Part shown: piece by piece, positions 16,149 to 24,760 of the stretch
How positions within the stretch are numbered: position 1 is the first letter of the stretch
How the letters are laid out: each line of letters opens with the position of its first letter
Assembly: GCA_023428185.1 (NCBI GenBank)
Contig: JAEYYZ010000140.1
Span: forward strand, 1-34,124
Direction of reading: 5' to 3'
Source: Actinomycetes bacterium
GTDB lineage: Bacteria > Actinomycetota > Actinomycetes > Actinomycetales > Demequinaceae
Length of the DNA stretch: 34,124 nucleotides
The notes under the pieces: generated by a model
Seen by the model: the letters and a program-made list of their open reading frames with translations, nothing else
Database searches by the model: none
What the model was told of the DNA's origin: nothing
Program-made: the position numbers and the translations under genes

Positions 16149-17988
16149 GTGTGGAGTCCGCAATCACACCAGCATCCAAGCCAATTTGCTCAATGACTTG
16201 GGCGCGACTTGCGTGATCGAGGAACTCCCGCGGCACGCCGTAGTGCAGCCACCGCGCCGGGTGCCCGGCTGCGCGCGCGAACTCTGCCCATTCCTCGCCG
16301 ATGCCTGCGTCGGTCAGCCCGTCCTCAACGGTGACCACAAGTTCAGCCTCGCCCAAGGCATCGACCATGCTGTGCGGCACGGGATGAACCCACGTGGCCG
16401 AGGCGGCTGCCACATCCGCTCCCTCAGCGGCGAGCTTGCCGGCAACCTCCACAGCGGTCGCCGCCATGGAACCCAAGCCAAACACCACAATGCGCGGTCG
16501 AGACCCGTTTTCGGTGAGGAAATCGATGTCGCCCACCGTACGCACAGCGGGCAGGGGCTCCGTGACTGGGCCCTTGGGGTACCGGACCACTGTGGGCGCG
16601 TCGTTGACGTCGAGAGCTTCCCTGAACGCCTTGCGCAAGGTGGGCTCGTCTCGTGGAGCAGCCAGTCGCAAGCCTGGAACGTGCCGCAAGAGCGCCATGT
16701 CCCACATGCCATTGTGGCTAGCACCGTCGTCACCGGTGATGCCCGCCCTGTCCAACATGAAGGTCACACCCGCACGGTGCAGTGCCACATCCATGAGCAC
16801 CTGATCGAATGCGCGGTTGAGGAACGTCGCGTATACGGCGATTACGGGGTGAAGTCCCGCAAACGCCATGCCGGCGGCACTCGTCACGGCGTGCTGCTCC
16901 GCGATACCCACGTCGATGACGCGGCGTGGGTAGGCATCGGCAAAAGGCTGTAGACCCACTGGGGCGAGCATGGCTGCGGTGATGGCCACCACATCCTCGC
17001 GTTCCGCACCCACGGCGAGCATTTCGTCGGCGAAGACTGATGTCCACCCAAACCGTGAAGGCTGAATGGGTAGGCCCGTCTCTGGGTGAATCTTGCCCAC
17101 CGCGTGGAATCGGTCCGCAACATCCTGCTCCGCCGGGGTGTAGCCTCGGCCCTTTTCAGTGATCACATGGACGATGACCGGCGCACCGAACGCTTTAGCG
17201 TGCTTCAGAGCGGCTTCCACTTGGCTCAAGTCATGACCGTCCACTGGGCCCATGTATTTGATGCCGAGGTCCTCGAACATGCCTTGAGGGCCAATGAGGC
17301 CTTTGATGGCGCGCTTTCCGTGCACCACCGTGTTGTACGTGAAATCGCGCACAGGTCCCTTGCCGTGGAACGTGCGCCTGCCCCACGTCAGGAAGTCCTC
17401 ATACGCGCGAGACGTGCGAATGCCGTCCAACCTGCGCGCGAGCCCACCGGTGGTAGGCGCATACGAGCGGCCGTTGTCATTGACGATGACAACCACGCGG
17501 TCATCGCAATCCGCTATGGAGTTCAACGCCTCCCATGCCATGCCGCCTGTGAGTGCACCGTCTCCAATGACCGCCACGGTGGTGCGATCCGTTTCGCCTC
17601 GAAGGGCGTGCGCCCGTGCAATGCCTGCCGCCCACGAAAGCGCGGTGGAAGCGTGCGAGTTCTCGACGATGTCGTGCTCGCTTTCAGCGCGGCTCGGATA
17701 GCCCGAGACCCCGCCACGGGAGCGTAGAGTGCTGAAATCTTTACGGCCAGTCAGCAACTTGTGGACGTAAGACTGGTGGCCCGTGTCGAACACGATGGGG
17801 TCGTACGGCGAATCGAAAACGCGGTGAATGGCCATGGTGAGTTCCACCACGCCCAGATTGGGTCCCAGATGGCCGCCTGTCTTGGAGACGGATTGCACCA
17901 AGGTGTGCCGGATCTCCGCTGCAAGGGCAGTTAGCTGCGTAGCGTCGAGCCCGCGTAGATCCTGCGGGCCGTGCACGTCCTCAAGCAC
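16120..17988 (-). CDS. dxs: 1-deoxy-D-xylulose-5-phosphate synthase
   Basis: 622 aa, thiamine diphosphate enzyme. It condenses pyruvate with glyceraldehyde 3-phosphate, the first step of the MEP isoprenoid pathway. Seen: SKTGGHLGPNLGVVELT with H40, the ThDP-binding GDGALTGGMAWEALN (142-156) to N172 in VNDNGRSY, the transketolase C-half with DVGIAEQHAVTSAAGMA and DRAGITGDDGASHNGMWD, and a C-terminal domain. Length is normal. The start is GTG 17988 with AAGGAG five bases upstream. A TACAGT (18015-18020, minus strand) is a plausible -10. It follows acn on the same strand after 61 bases. Confidence 0.96.
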   Translation of the reverse strand: MLEDVHGPQDLRGLDATQLTALAAEIRHTLVQSVSKTGGHLGPNLGVVELTMAIHRVFDSPYDPIVFDTGHQSYVHKLLTGRKDFSTLRSRGGVSGYPSRAESEHDIVENSHASTALSWAAGIARAHALRGETDRTTVAVIGDGALTGGMAWEALNSIADCDDRVVVIVNDNGRSYAPTTGGLARRLDGIRTSRAYEDFLTWGRRTFHGKGPVRDFTYNTVVHGKRAIKGLIGPQGMFEDLGIKYMGPVDGHDLSQVEAALKHAKAFGAPVIVHVITEKGRGYTPAEQDVADRFHAVGKIHPETGLPIQPSRFGWTSVFADEMLAVGAEREDVVAITAAMLAPVGLQPFADAYPRRVIDVGIAEQHAVTSAAGMAFAGLHPVIAVYATFLNRAFDQVLMDVALHRAGVTFMLDRAGITGDDGASHNGMWDMALLRHVPGLRLAAPRDEPTLRKAFREALDVNDAPTVVRYPKGPVTEPLPAVRTVGDIDFLTENGSRPRIVVFGLGSMAATAVEVAGKLAAEGADVAAASATWVHPVPHSMVDALGEAELVVTVEDGLTDAGIGEEWAEFARAAGHPARWLHYGVPREFLDHASRAQVIEQIGLDAGVIADSTLTAMRRSPQ

Positions 17989-18014
17989 CCTTGCTCCTTC
18001 CGAGAACTTTCACC

Positions 18015-18050
18015 ACTGTACGGCTCGCTTGTAGTAGCCGCGAGAACCGT
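18015..18050 (-). promoter_or_regulatory. Hairpin and putative dxs -10 between acn and dxs
   Basis: On the minus strand ACGG and CTCGC (separated by two bulged T) can pair with GCGAG and CCGT around an 11-base loop, covering 18020-18050 and starting at the acn stop. No T-run follows, so termination is uncertain. The stem runs into TACAGT (18015-18020), a candidate -10 for dxs. Confidence 0.3.
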
Positions 18051-20881
18051 TACGAAACCAGTGAACGGAGAACGTACTGGAGGATGCCACCGTTGCGGAA
18101 GTAATCAGCTTCCCCTGGAGTGTCGATCCGTACAGGAGCCTCGAAGGTGGTCACGGAACCGTCGGCTTTGGTGGCGTTGACAGTGAGGGTCTTGGGGTGG
18201 TGGCCTTCACTGAACGCCGCGAGGCCCGGGATGTCGAACGTCTCTGTACCGTCCAAGCCCAGGGACTGTGCGTTGTGTCCCTCCGGGAACTGCAACGGCA
18301 CCACTCCCATGCCAATGAGGTTAGAGCGGTGAATGCGCTCAAAGCTCTCTGCGATGACGGCACGAACGCCCAGCAGGCTGGTGCCCTTAGCGGCCCAGTC
18401 GCGCGACGAGCCGGAGCCGTACTCCTTGCCTGCGAGGATCACCAACGGCACGCCCGCCGCAGCGTAAGCCTCGGACGCTTCAAAGATGGTGGTGGTCTCC
18501 CCTGTGAGGAAGTCCTTAGTGAATCCGCCCTCCACCACATTGCCGCTGGCATCGGCAAGCAACAGGTTCTTGAGGCGGATGTTGGCAAAGGTGCCACGGA
18601 TCATGACTTCATGGTTGCCACGGCGCGAGCCGTACGAGTTGAAGTCTTTGCGGTCCACGCCGTGCTCGGCAAGATACTTGCCCGCCGGGCTGTCCACCTT
18701 GATGGAACCTGCAGGTGAGATGTGGTCCGTGGTGACCGAGTCTCCCAAGACGGCAAGCACGCGTGCCCCTGCGATGTCCTGCACCGGCTCCGGCGTCAGC
18801 GACATGCCTTCAAAGTACGGAGGTTTGCGCACGTAGGTTGAGTCCGCATCCCACGCAAACGTGGCACCTTCGGGTGTAGGAAGCGTTTGCCACCTCTCGT
18901 CACCAGCAAACACATCGGCGTAGCTGGATTCGAACATTTCTTGAGAGATGGACGATGCCACGATGGATTCGACCTCGTCCGGGCTGGGCCAAATGTCGCG
19001 CAAGTACACATCCGCGCCCTCGGCGTCCTGACCCAGTGGTTCCTTGTCGAAGTCAAAGTCCATGGTGCCCGCAAGCGCGTATGCGATCACGAGCGGCGGC
19101 GAGGCGAGGTAGTTCATCTTCACGTCGGGGTTGATGCGGCCCTCAAAGTTGCGGTTACCGGAAAGCACGGAGACCACGGCGAGGTCGTGCGTGTTGACGG
19201 CTTCAGAGACCTCGGCGGGCAATGGCCCGGAGTTGCCAATACACGTGGTGCAGCCGTAGCCCACCAAGTGGAAGCCAAGCGCCTCGAGGTCGGGCCACAA
19301 GCCCGCCTTCTCATAGTAGTCGGTCACCACTTGCGAGCCTGGAGCCATGGACGTCTTGACCCACGGCTTGGTGGTGAGTCCCTTGCGGTGCGCGTTACGG
19401 GCTACAAGAGCAGCAGCAAGCATCACGGAGGGGTTGGAGGTGTTGGTGCACGAGGTGATTGAGGCGATCACCACGCGCCCATGGTCAAGGCTCGTCTGGG
19501 TGCCGTCCGCAAGCGTGACAGGCACGTGGCGGTGTGGGCGCTTGAGGAGAGATCCCTCACCTGCCTCTTCCGGTGGGGGCGACACTTCTGAGGTGGCTTT
19601 GCCCGCGACAGGGTCCGATGCCGGGAACGTTTGGTCCACGGCTTCGTCCATGCCTACAAGGTCTTCCTCGTCGTGGCCGTTGACGTAGTCCCGAATGGAG
19701 TGCGAGAACGCAGTCTTAGCCGCGGTGAGCTCAATGCGGTCTTGAGGGCGCTTTGGCCCGGCGATGGAGGGCACCACGGTCGAGAGGTCAAGTTCGAGAT
19801 ATTCGGAGAACGCCGGCTCGACGTAGTCAGCGGCCGAGGGGTCGTGCCACAAGCCCTGTTCCTTGCAGTACGCCTCCACCAACGCCACTTGGTGAGCGTC
19901 ACGGCCGGTAAGACGCAAGTACTCGAGAGTGACATCGTCTACCGGGAAGATTGCCGCCGTGGAGCCAAACTCTGGGCTCATGTTGCCAATGGTGGCGCGG
20001 TTAGCGAGTGGCACCGCTCCCACGCCGTCGCCGTAGAACTCCACAAACTTGCCCACTACCCCGTGCTTGCGGAGCATTTCAGTGATGGTGAGCACCACGT
20101 CCGTGGCAGTAGCACCGGCAGGAATAGCGCCGGTGAGCTTGAATCCCACCACGCGCGGAATGAGCATCGAAACGGGCTGGCCGAGCATGGCGGCCTCCGC
20201 CTCGATGCCGCCCACTCCCCAACCCAGCACGCCCAAGCCATTGATCATGGTGGTGTGGGAGTCGGTACCTACGCACGAATCGGGATACGCCTGGGTCACG
20301 GAGCCAACCGTCTTGGTCATGACGGCGCGGGCCAAGTACTCAAGGTTCACTTGGTGCACGATGCCGGTGCCCGGCGGCACCACCTTGAAGTTGTCGAAGG
20401 CCGTTTGACCCCAACGCAAGAACTGGTATCGCTCACGGTTGCGCTCGTACTCGAGCCCCGTGTTCAACTCCAGGGCGTCCCTGCGCCCGAACACATCAAT
20501 CACCACGGAGTGGTCAATCACCAACTCCGCAGGAGCAAGCGGATTGATGACGGAAGGATCGCCACCGAGGTCTGCCACGGCCTCACGCATGGTGGCGAGG
20601 TCGACTACGCATGGCACGCCCGTGAAGTCCTGCATCACTACACGGGCAGGAGTGAACTGGATTTCGGTGTCGGGCTCGGCAGCCGGGTCCCACTGTGCAA
20701 GGGCGCGCACGTGGTCGGCTGTGATGTTGGCGCCGTCCTCCGTGCGAAGCAATGCCTCAGCAAGAACCTTGAGCGAGTACGGCAACTTCTCGAGCCCCGG
20801 GACGGCCTTGAGGCGGAAGATCTCGTAGTTGGCCTCGCCAACCGTGAGCGTTGCTTGTGCACCCAGCGTGTTCTTGCTCAA
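18050..20881 (-). CDS. acnA: Aconitate hydratase A
   Basis: 943 aa. Isomerises citrate to isocitrate in the TCA cycle with a [4Fe-4S] cluster; AcnA/IRP1-type enzymes can bind RNA in the apo form. Cluster ligands are C478 (SITSCTNTSNP), C544 and C547 (GYGCTTCIGNSGPL). Other conserved blocks: CVGTDSHTTMINGLGVLGWGVGG, NMSPEFGSTAAIFPVD, SYGSRRGNHEVM and the swivel-domain AGKEYGSGSSRDWAAKG (described, 18370-18440). An acidic insertion near 412-450 lengthens it relative to non-actinobacterial forms, as I recall for the M. tuberculosis enzyme. The start is an unusual TTG (20881), supported by AAGGAG five bases upstream and by the conserved N-terminus (TVGEANYEIFRL). Confidence 0.96.
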   Translation of the reverse strand: MSKNTLGAQATLTVGEANYEIFRLKAVPGLEKLPYSLKVLAEALLRTEDGANITADHVRALAQWDPAAEPDTEIQFTPARVVMQDFTGVPCVVDLATMREAVADLGGDPSVINPLAPAELVIDHSVVIDVFGRRDALELNTGLEYERNRERYQFLRWGQTAFDNFKVVPPGTGIVHQVNLEYLARAVMTKTVGSVTQAYPDSCVGTDSHTTMINGLGVLGWGVGGIEAEAAMLGQPVSMLIPRVVGFKLTGAIPAGATATDVVLTITEMLRKHGVVGKFVEFYGDGVGAVPLANRATIGNMSPEFGSTAAIFPVDDVTLEYLRLTGRDAHQVALVEAYCKEQGLWHDPSAADYVEPAFSEYLELDLSTVVPSIAGPKRPQDRIELTAAKTAFSHSIRDYVNGHDEEDLVGMDEAVDQTFPASDPVAGKATSEVSPPPEEAGEGSLLKRPHRHVPVTLADGTQTSLDHGRVVIASITSCTNTSNPSVMLAAALVARNAHRKGLTTKPWVKTSMAPGSQVVTDYYEKAGLWPDLEALGFHLVGYGCTTCIGNSGPLPAEVSEAVNTHDLAVVSVLSGNRNFEGRINPDVKMNYLASPPLVIAYALAGTMDFDFDKEPLGQDAEGADVYLRDIWPSPDEVESIVASSISQEMFESSYADVFAGDERWQTLPTPEGATFAWDADSTYVRKPPYFEGMSLTPEPVQDIAGARVLAVLGDSVTTDHISPAGSIKVDSPAGKYLAEHGVDRKDFNSYGSRRGNHEVMIRGTFANIRLKNLLLADASGNVVEGGFTKDFLTGETTTIFEASEAYAAAGVPLVILAGKEYGSGSSRDWAAKGTSLLGVRAVIAESFERIHRSNLIGMGVVPLQFPEGHNAQSLGLDGTETFDIPGLAAFSEGHHPKTLTVNATKADGSVTTFEAPVRIDTPGEADYFRNGGILQYVLRSLVS

Positions 20882-20906
20882 TGTGTCTCCTTGTGGCTAG
20901 GAGTCC

Positions 20907-20912
20907 ATTCTA
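20907..20912 (-). promoter_or_regulatory. Putative -10 of acnA
   Basis: TAGAAT on the minus strand (five of six consensus bases), 26 bases before the TTG start and upstream of the AAGGAG site (20887-20892). No clear -35. No operator was recognised. Confidence 0.42.
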
Positions 20913-20923
20913 TCGGCCAGTAT

Positions 20924-20943
20924 CACGCCCGGTTTCGGGGGTG
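20924..20943. terminator. Possible hairpin after the TrmA-like gene
   Basis: CACGCCCG and CGGGGGTG can pair over 8 bp with one G-G mismatch around the loop GTTT, 12 bases after the methyltransferase stop. There is no T-run on the minus strand, so it is only a candidate terminator between the methyltransferase and acnA. Confidence 0.3.
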
Positions 20944-20954
20944 TTCGCGCCACG

Positions 20955-22127
20955 TCAATCCTTACGGAACACCGCCACAGCCTCCACGTGGTGAGTCATG
21001 GGGAATACGTCATAGGCGTCTGCCGCGTCAAGGCCGTACCCTCGCTCACGGAGCAGAGCGACATCGCGCGCGAGCGCCACAGGGTCGCACGCGACGTAGA
21101 CCACGGTGCGTGGCGAGAGCGCGGTGAGGGCGTCGAGAGTCTTAGCACCCGCGCCTGAGCGCGGCGGGTCGAGTACAACGGTGTCAAAGCCCTTCAGTTC
21201 GCCCGATGCCAAGGCGCGCCGCACGTCTCCCGGTATTACGCGTGCAGTGCGCCAAGCGCGCACGTTGTGTTGGGCGTCCTTGGCAGCCCGGCGATCAAAC
21301 TCCACGAGTGTGACGTCAAGACCTTGAGCGGCGATGGCCGCACCAAAGAGCCCTGCGCCTGCATACAAGTCGAGCACGCGCTGGGCGCCTTCGAGGTGGC
21401 CAAGTACCGCATTCACCAACACCTGAGGTGCTTGAGTGTGTACCTGCCAGAAGCCGCCGGCGCGTACTCGATACTCCACGGCGCCCCCGGGCGTGTGCAC
21501 CGTCTCGGTGAGATGGGTGCCCGGCTGGCCGTCCACCGCAACGGCCACTTCGCCGTGTGATGAGGCCGCAACAGTGAAACGGGTGCCCGGCTCCAGGCGG
21601 GTGCCAAGAAGCACGCGCTCCACGGCGCTCGTGGCCAGCGGCATGGCCTCCAACTCCAGGGCATCCCACGAGCGGTGCTTGTGCATAGCCGCGCGCCCGG
21701 TATCGCCAGCCACTGCAGTCACGCGCGTGCGATATCCCAATCCGCCGGCATCGTCATCGCTGGGCGCAGGGCTCACAGAGCCTGGGAATTCTTGGTTGGC
21801 GAACCGCGCGAAAGCCTCAGTAAGGACCTGCATCTTCCACTGGCGTTGGGCAGGCAGGGAGACATGCGCCAACTCGCCGCCTCCTACACCGCCCGGCCCC
21901 GCTTGAGGCCATACGGACTCCACACGGTGAGGCGATGCCTCAACCACGGAGACGGCATCGGCCCTCCAAAAGCGAGCATCGTCGCCGCCCTCGGTAATGA
22001 CGGCATCCACAATCTCGCCTGGCAGGGTGTGGCGTACAAAGACCGCGCGTCCCTCATGACGGGCCACACAGTGTCCACCGTGGGCGACATTGCCAATGGT
22101 CAACCTCACTCGAGAGTGCTCACTCAT
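20955..22127 (-). CDS. TrmA/RlmD-type class I SAM-dependent RNA 5-methyluridine methyltransferase
   Basis: 390 aa. An N-terminal TRAM RNA-binding domain (about 1-60), then the methyltransferase with SAM motif LDLYAGAGLFGAAIA, motif IV VVLDPPRSGAGAKTLDAL, and catalytic C347 in VVYVACDPVALARD. These enzymes make m5U in tRNA or 23S rRNA; the target here cannot be read from sequence. In RlmD-type proteins a CGGC block helps bind an Fe-S cluster. Here that block reads VGGG (81-84), so the cluster is probably lost, which I believe is usual for actinobacterial members. It lies 15 bases downstream of the permease gene on the same strand, the same pairing as M. tuberculosis Rv2690c-Rv2689c. Confidence 0.87.
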   Translation of the reverse strand: MSEHSRVRLTIGNVAHGGHCVARHEGRAVFVRHTLPGEIVDAVITEGGDDARFWRADAVSVVEASPHRVESVWPQAGPGGVGGGELAHVSLPAQRQWKMQVLTEAFARFANQEFPGSVSPAPSDDDAGGLGYRTRVTAVAGDTGRAAMHKHRSWDALELEAMPLATSAVERVLLGTRLEPGTRFTVAASSHGEVAVAVDGQPGTHLTETVHTPGGAVEYRVRAGGFWQVHTQAPQVLVNAVLGHLEGAQRVLDLYAGAGLFGAAIAAQGLDVTLVEFDRRAAKDAQHNVRAWRTARVIPGDVRRALASGELKGFDTVVLDPPRSGAGAKTLDALTALSPRTVVYVACDPVALARDVALLRERGYGLDAADAYDVFPMTHHVEAVAVFRKD

Positions 22128-22142
22128 GCTTGTACGACTCCC

Positions 22143-24053
22143 CTAGCGACCAGAAGTACGGATCGCGGGCGGTTGACTCTCCCCCGCAGGTTCCATCACC
22201 GTCTCGCGGGCAGACTCCAATTTCCACGGCACCGCGGCGACCACCACGTTTGGCACTTGTAGCAATTGGGCGCGCAGCCTGGCGGTGTTGCGGTTGTGAA
22301 GCAATTGCTCCCACCACTTGCCCACGATGTACTCGGGGACGTACACCACCACGGCATCCCGCGGAGAGGCACGGTGCATACTTTTCACGTACTCAAGCAT
22401 GGGTCCCACAAGGTCGCGGTACGGAGAGTCGATGATGACCAGTGGTACGCCCACATCAAGTTGGGTCCACCGCTTCTCCAGGGCCTGAGTCGCTCCCCTG
22501 TCCACTTGAACGGACACTGCCTTGAGCGTGGAATGCCGCGCGGCTTTGGCGTACGCCAGCGCACGCAGAGCTGGCCGGTGCAGTTGAGCAACCAACACCA
22601 CACCGTGCGTTGCCGAGGGCAGCGCAGTGGCTTTGCCGTCGTCGGGGACAGCAAGGTCCGCCCTCACGCGCGCGTAGTGACGCGAAATGGCGTGCATGAG
22701 CCCCACCATGATCACGATGAGCGCAATGGCAATCCACGCACCGTTCGCAAAGTTGAACACCGCCGTGATGAGCAATACCGCCGCTGCAGCAATGCCTGCC
22801 GCCACGTGGAGTGCACGTCGCGCGTGAAGGCCAGCGACATCTTTGCGGAGAGTAGCGAGGGCTAGACGATTGCTCACCCAACGCACCATGGCGAGCTGGC
22901 TCAACACGATCGACGTGAAGACTCCGACGATGTACATGTGCACCAATTGCTCAATGTCAGCCGCGGACGCGATGAGCACGACTCCCGAGAGCACGGCCAC
23001 AATCAGAATGCCGCCCCGCAGCACGAGCCTGTCGTTACGCATTGCCAATTGACGCGGCAAGTAACTGTCGCTCGCGAGCAGTGACGTGATGCGCGAGAAA
23101 CGGCGGAATACCGCCGATGCCGCGGCATAGAGGATTGCCACCGCCGCGGCGGCCACTACCCACAGCCACACCTTGTCCCTGACAACAGCCTCAGCCACTT
23201 GCAGCACCATGGGACCGTTGGCCCAACCGCTGAATCCGTAGCTCCACGCGAGGATGGACACCGCAAAGAAGGCCGCGGCGCTCGCACCTACCGCGATGAG
23301 CAGGGTGCGAGAGGCACGCTTGCCGCGAGGCTCGGCGTGGTGGGGCCCGGACGAGGCGAGGTGTTCAATGCCCGTCACCATCACCGCTCCAGAAGCAACG
23401 GCACCCGCATAGGCGACCAAGAGTGACCACGTTTCGGGGCCCGGCGCGGCAGGACGGGTGACCGTGGTTTCGCCGTAACGCGCTGCGCCCAAGATGGCTA
23501 CGCCAGCGATGACAACCAGGAACCCGTTCCACACGGTGACGAGCACCCGCACGCGGTCTCGAATCCCGCGCAAACTGGCTAGCGTCATGACAGCCAGCAC
23601 CCCTAACGCCACAGCGCGCGCCCACGGCAGCAGTTCTGGAACCATGAACGTCACTACTTCGGTGAGCGCGGCGACTGACACCGCCACCGTGAAGAGGTAA
23701 TCCACCAGCAGCGACGCGCCAATAACCACGCCCGCATTGCGCCCTACGCGGTCTCGCACCAAGCCATAGTCACCACGCTCGTTGGGGAACGCACGCACTT
23801 GGGAGGCGTAGGCGGCGCCAAGGAGCACCATGATGAGCACCACGCCTGCTGCCATGGCAGGTACCGCGCGTTGCTGTGCACCCAACCGCAAGGCGTCGAT
23901 CATGGCGTCGGGCCCGTAGACCACGGCGCTCAGGATGCTTGCTCCAAAAACAGCAAGCGCTAGACGGGTGCGCAAGGTCTCAGGCCTCGCCGAGTCGGCC
24001 GCCACCGGCGATCCGAACACCATTCGCTTAAGACGCTCCGCAAACCGCCGCAC
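22143..24053 (-). CDS. APC-superfamily permease resembling KimA-type potassium transporters
   Basis: 636 aa. About 12 hydrophobic segments (about 31-460) are followed by a cytosolic universal-stress-like domain (about 480-615). By recall it follows Bacillus subtilis KimA (YdaO), a proton-coupled K+ importer, along its length: SAVVYGPDA against SSVAYGPEQ, LVDYLFTVAVS against LVDYILTVAVS, VTGIE against LTGVE, and in the tail EKRWTQL and LLHN. Residues matching KimA Y43, D117, Y118, T121, S125, T230 and E233 are kept (Y46, D118, Y119, T122, S126, T227, E230), but the position of KimA D36 is S39. Annotation would usually say amino acid permease; the K+ role is inferred from this and from the divergent ceoBC. 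GTG 24053 has TAGGAT eight bases upstream. Confidence 0.75.
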   Translation of the reverse strand: MRRFAERLKRMVFGSPVAADSARPETLRTRLALAVFGASILSAVVYGPDAMIDALRLGAQQRAVPAMAAGVVLIMVLLGAAYASQVRAFPNERGDYGLVRDRVGRNAGVVIGASLLVDYLFTVAVSVAALTEVVTFMVPELLPWARAVALGVLAVMTLASLRGIRDRVRVLVTVWNGFLVVIAGVAILGAARYGETTVTRPAAPGPETWSLLVAYAGAVASGAVMVTGIEHLASSGPHHAEPRGKRASRTLLIAVGASAAAFFAVSILAWSYGFSGWANGPMVLQVAEAVVRDKVWLWVVAAAAVAILYAAASAVFRRFSRITSLLASDSYLPRQLAMRNDRLVLRGGILIVAVLSGVVLIASAADIEQLVHMYIVGVFTSIVLSQLAMVRWVSNRLALATLRKDVAGLHARRALHVAAGIAAAAVLLITAVFNFANGAWIAIALIVIMVGLMHAISRHYARVRADLAVPDDGKATALPSATHGVVLVAQLHRPALRALAYAKAARHSTLKAVSVQVDRGATQALEKRWTQLDVGVPLVIIDSPYRDLVGPMLEYVKSMHRASPRDAVVVYVPEYIVGKWWEQLLHNRNTARLRAQLLQVPNVVVAAVPWKLESARETVMEPAGESQPPAIRTSGR

Positions 24054-24094
24054 GTCTCACCATCCTAGGCACACGGGGTATACGGTGGGGCATT
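24054..24094. promoter_or_regulatory. Compact divergent promoter, permease / ceoBC
   Basis: The start codons of the permease (GTG 24053) and ceoB (GTG 24095) are only 41 bases apart. A minus-strand TAGGAT (24062-24067) lies 8 bases from the permease start and a plus-strand TACGGT (24081-24086), within TATACGGT, lies 8 bases from ceoB. Neither gene has a Shine-Dalgarno, so both are probably leaderless. The polymerase sites would overlap, so the two directions may compete. No room exists for a c-di-AMP riboswitch as found before Bacillus kimA. Confidence 0.5.
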
Positions 24095-24760
24095 GTGCAT
24101 GTGGTGATTATGGGATGTGGCCGTACGGGCGCCACTCTCGCTGGGGAGTTTGAGTCCCGTGGCCATAGCGTTTCCGTCATTGACGTGCGCGCCGACGCCT
24201 TCCGGCGCCTGCCCTCTGACTTCAAGGGTCAGAAGATCACGGGCGTGGGGTTCGACAGGGACACCCTTGTAGCGGCGGGTGTGGAAGAGGCTTACGGTTT
24301 TGCGGCCGTCTCCGACGGTGACAACTCAAACATCCTTGCGGCGCGTGTGGTGCGCGAGACCTATGGCGTGGAGAACGTGGTGGCTCGCATCGCTGACTCC
24401 GGGCGCGCGGAGGTCTATCGCAGGCTAGGAATCCCCACTGTCGCACCGGTCCCGTGGACCGCCTCGCAGATTGTCACCAGGCTGCTTCCAGGCGGATCAG
24501 ACGAGGTGTACGTGGACACGGATGCCCGGGTGCGCATCCGCCGCCTTCCATTCCACGATGCCTGGGTGGGTAAGCGTTACAGCGCCTTGGAAAAGGCCTC
24601 AGCAGCCCGGGTCGCGTACGTCTTGCGTTTTGGGGAGGCCGTGTTGCCCGATGGGGACGCCTTGGTCCAAGCGGACGACGACGTCTACGTGGTCCTCACT
24701 GAAGGAAACGAGCGTGTTGCCGAGAAGGCATTGAGCCGAGCCCCTAAGGATGCGTCATGA
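24095..24760 (+). CDS. ceoB: TrkA/RCK family potassium-regulatory protein (CeoB-like)
   Basis: 221 aa. One RCK-N Rossmann domain with GCGRTG (7-12) and D30 at the end of the second strand, which fits NAD(H) binding, then an RCK-C domain (about 140-215). RCK proteins gate or regulate K+ transporters on the cytoplasmic face. The pair and its order match M. tuberculosis ceoB-ceoC (Rv2691-Rv2692). Start GTG 24095; the stop overlaps ceoC in ATGA. No TrkH/KtrB pore gene is in the window; the adjacent KimA-like permease is the only transporter here and therefore the candidate partner. Confidence 0.88.
   Translation: MHVVIMGCGRTGATLAGEFESRGHSVSVIDVRADAFRRLPSDFKGQKITGVGFDRDTLVAAGVEEAYGFAAVSDGDNSNILAARVVRETYGVENVVARIADSGRAEVYRRLGIPTVAPVPWTASQIVTRLLPGGSDEVYVDTDARVRIRRLPFHDAWVGKRYSALEKASAARVAYVLRFGEAVLPDGDALVQADDDVYVVLTEGNERVAEKALSRAPKDAS

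Noticed and set aside
16054..16953. 299-codon plus-strand frame opposite dxs
   Set aside because: Shadow of the dxs C-terminal half; no ribosome site or family signature.
19631..21127. 498-codon open frame on the plus strand opposite aconitase
   Set aside because: It lies antisense to a clear AcnA with all cluster cysteines; the sequence is low-complexity His/Arg/Gly-rich and matches no family I know. It is the usual antisense shadow of a GC-rich gene.
24054..24094. c-di-AMP (ydaO-type) riboswitch for the KimA-like gene
   Set aside because: The gap is only 41 bases, far too short for this riboswitch, and the transcript appears leaderless.
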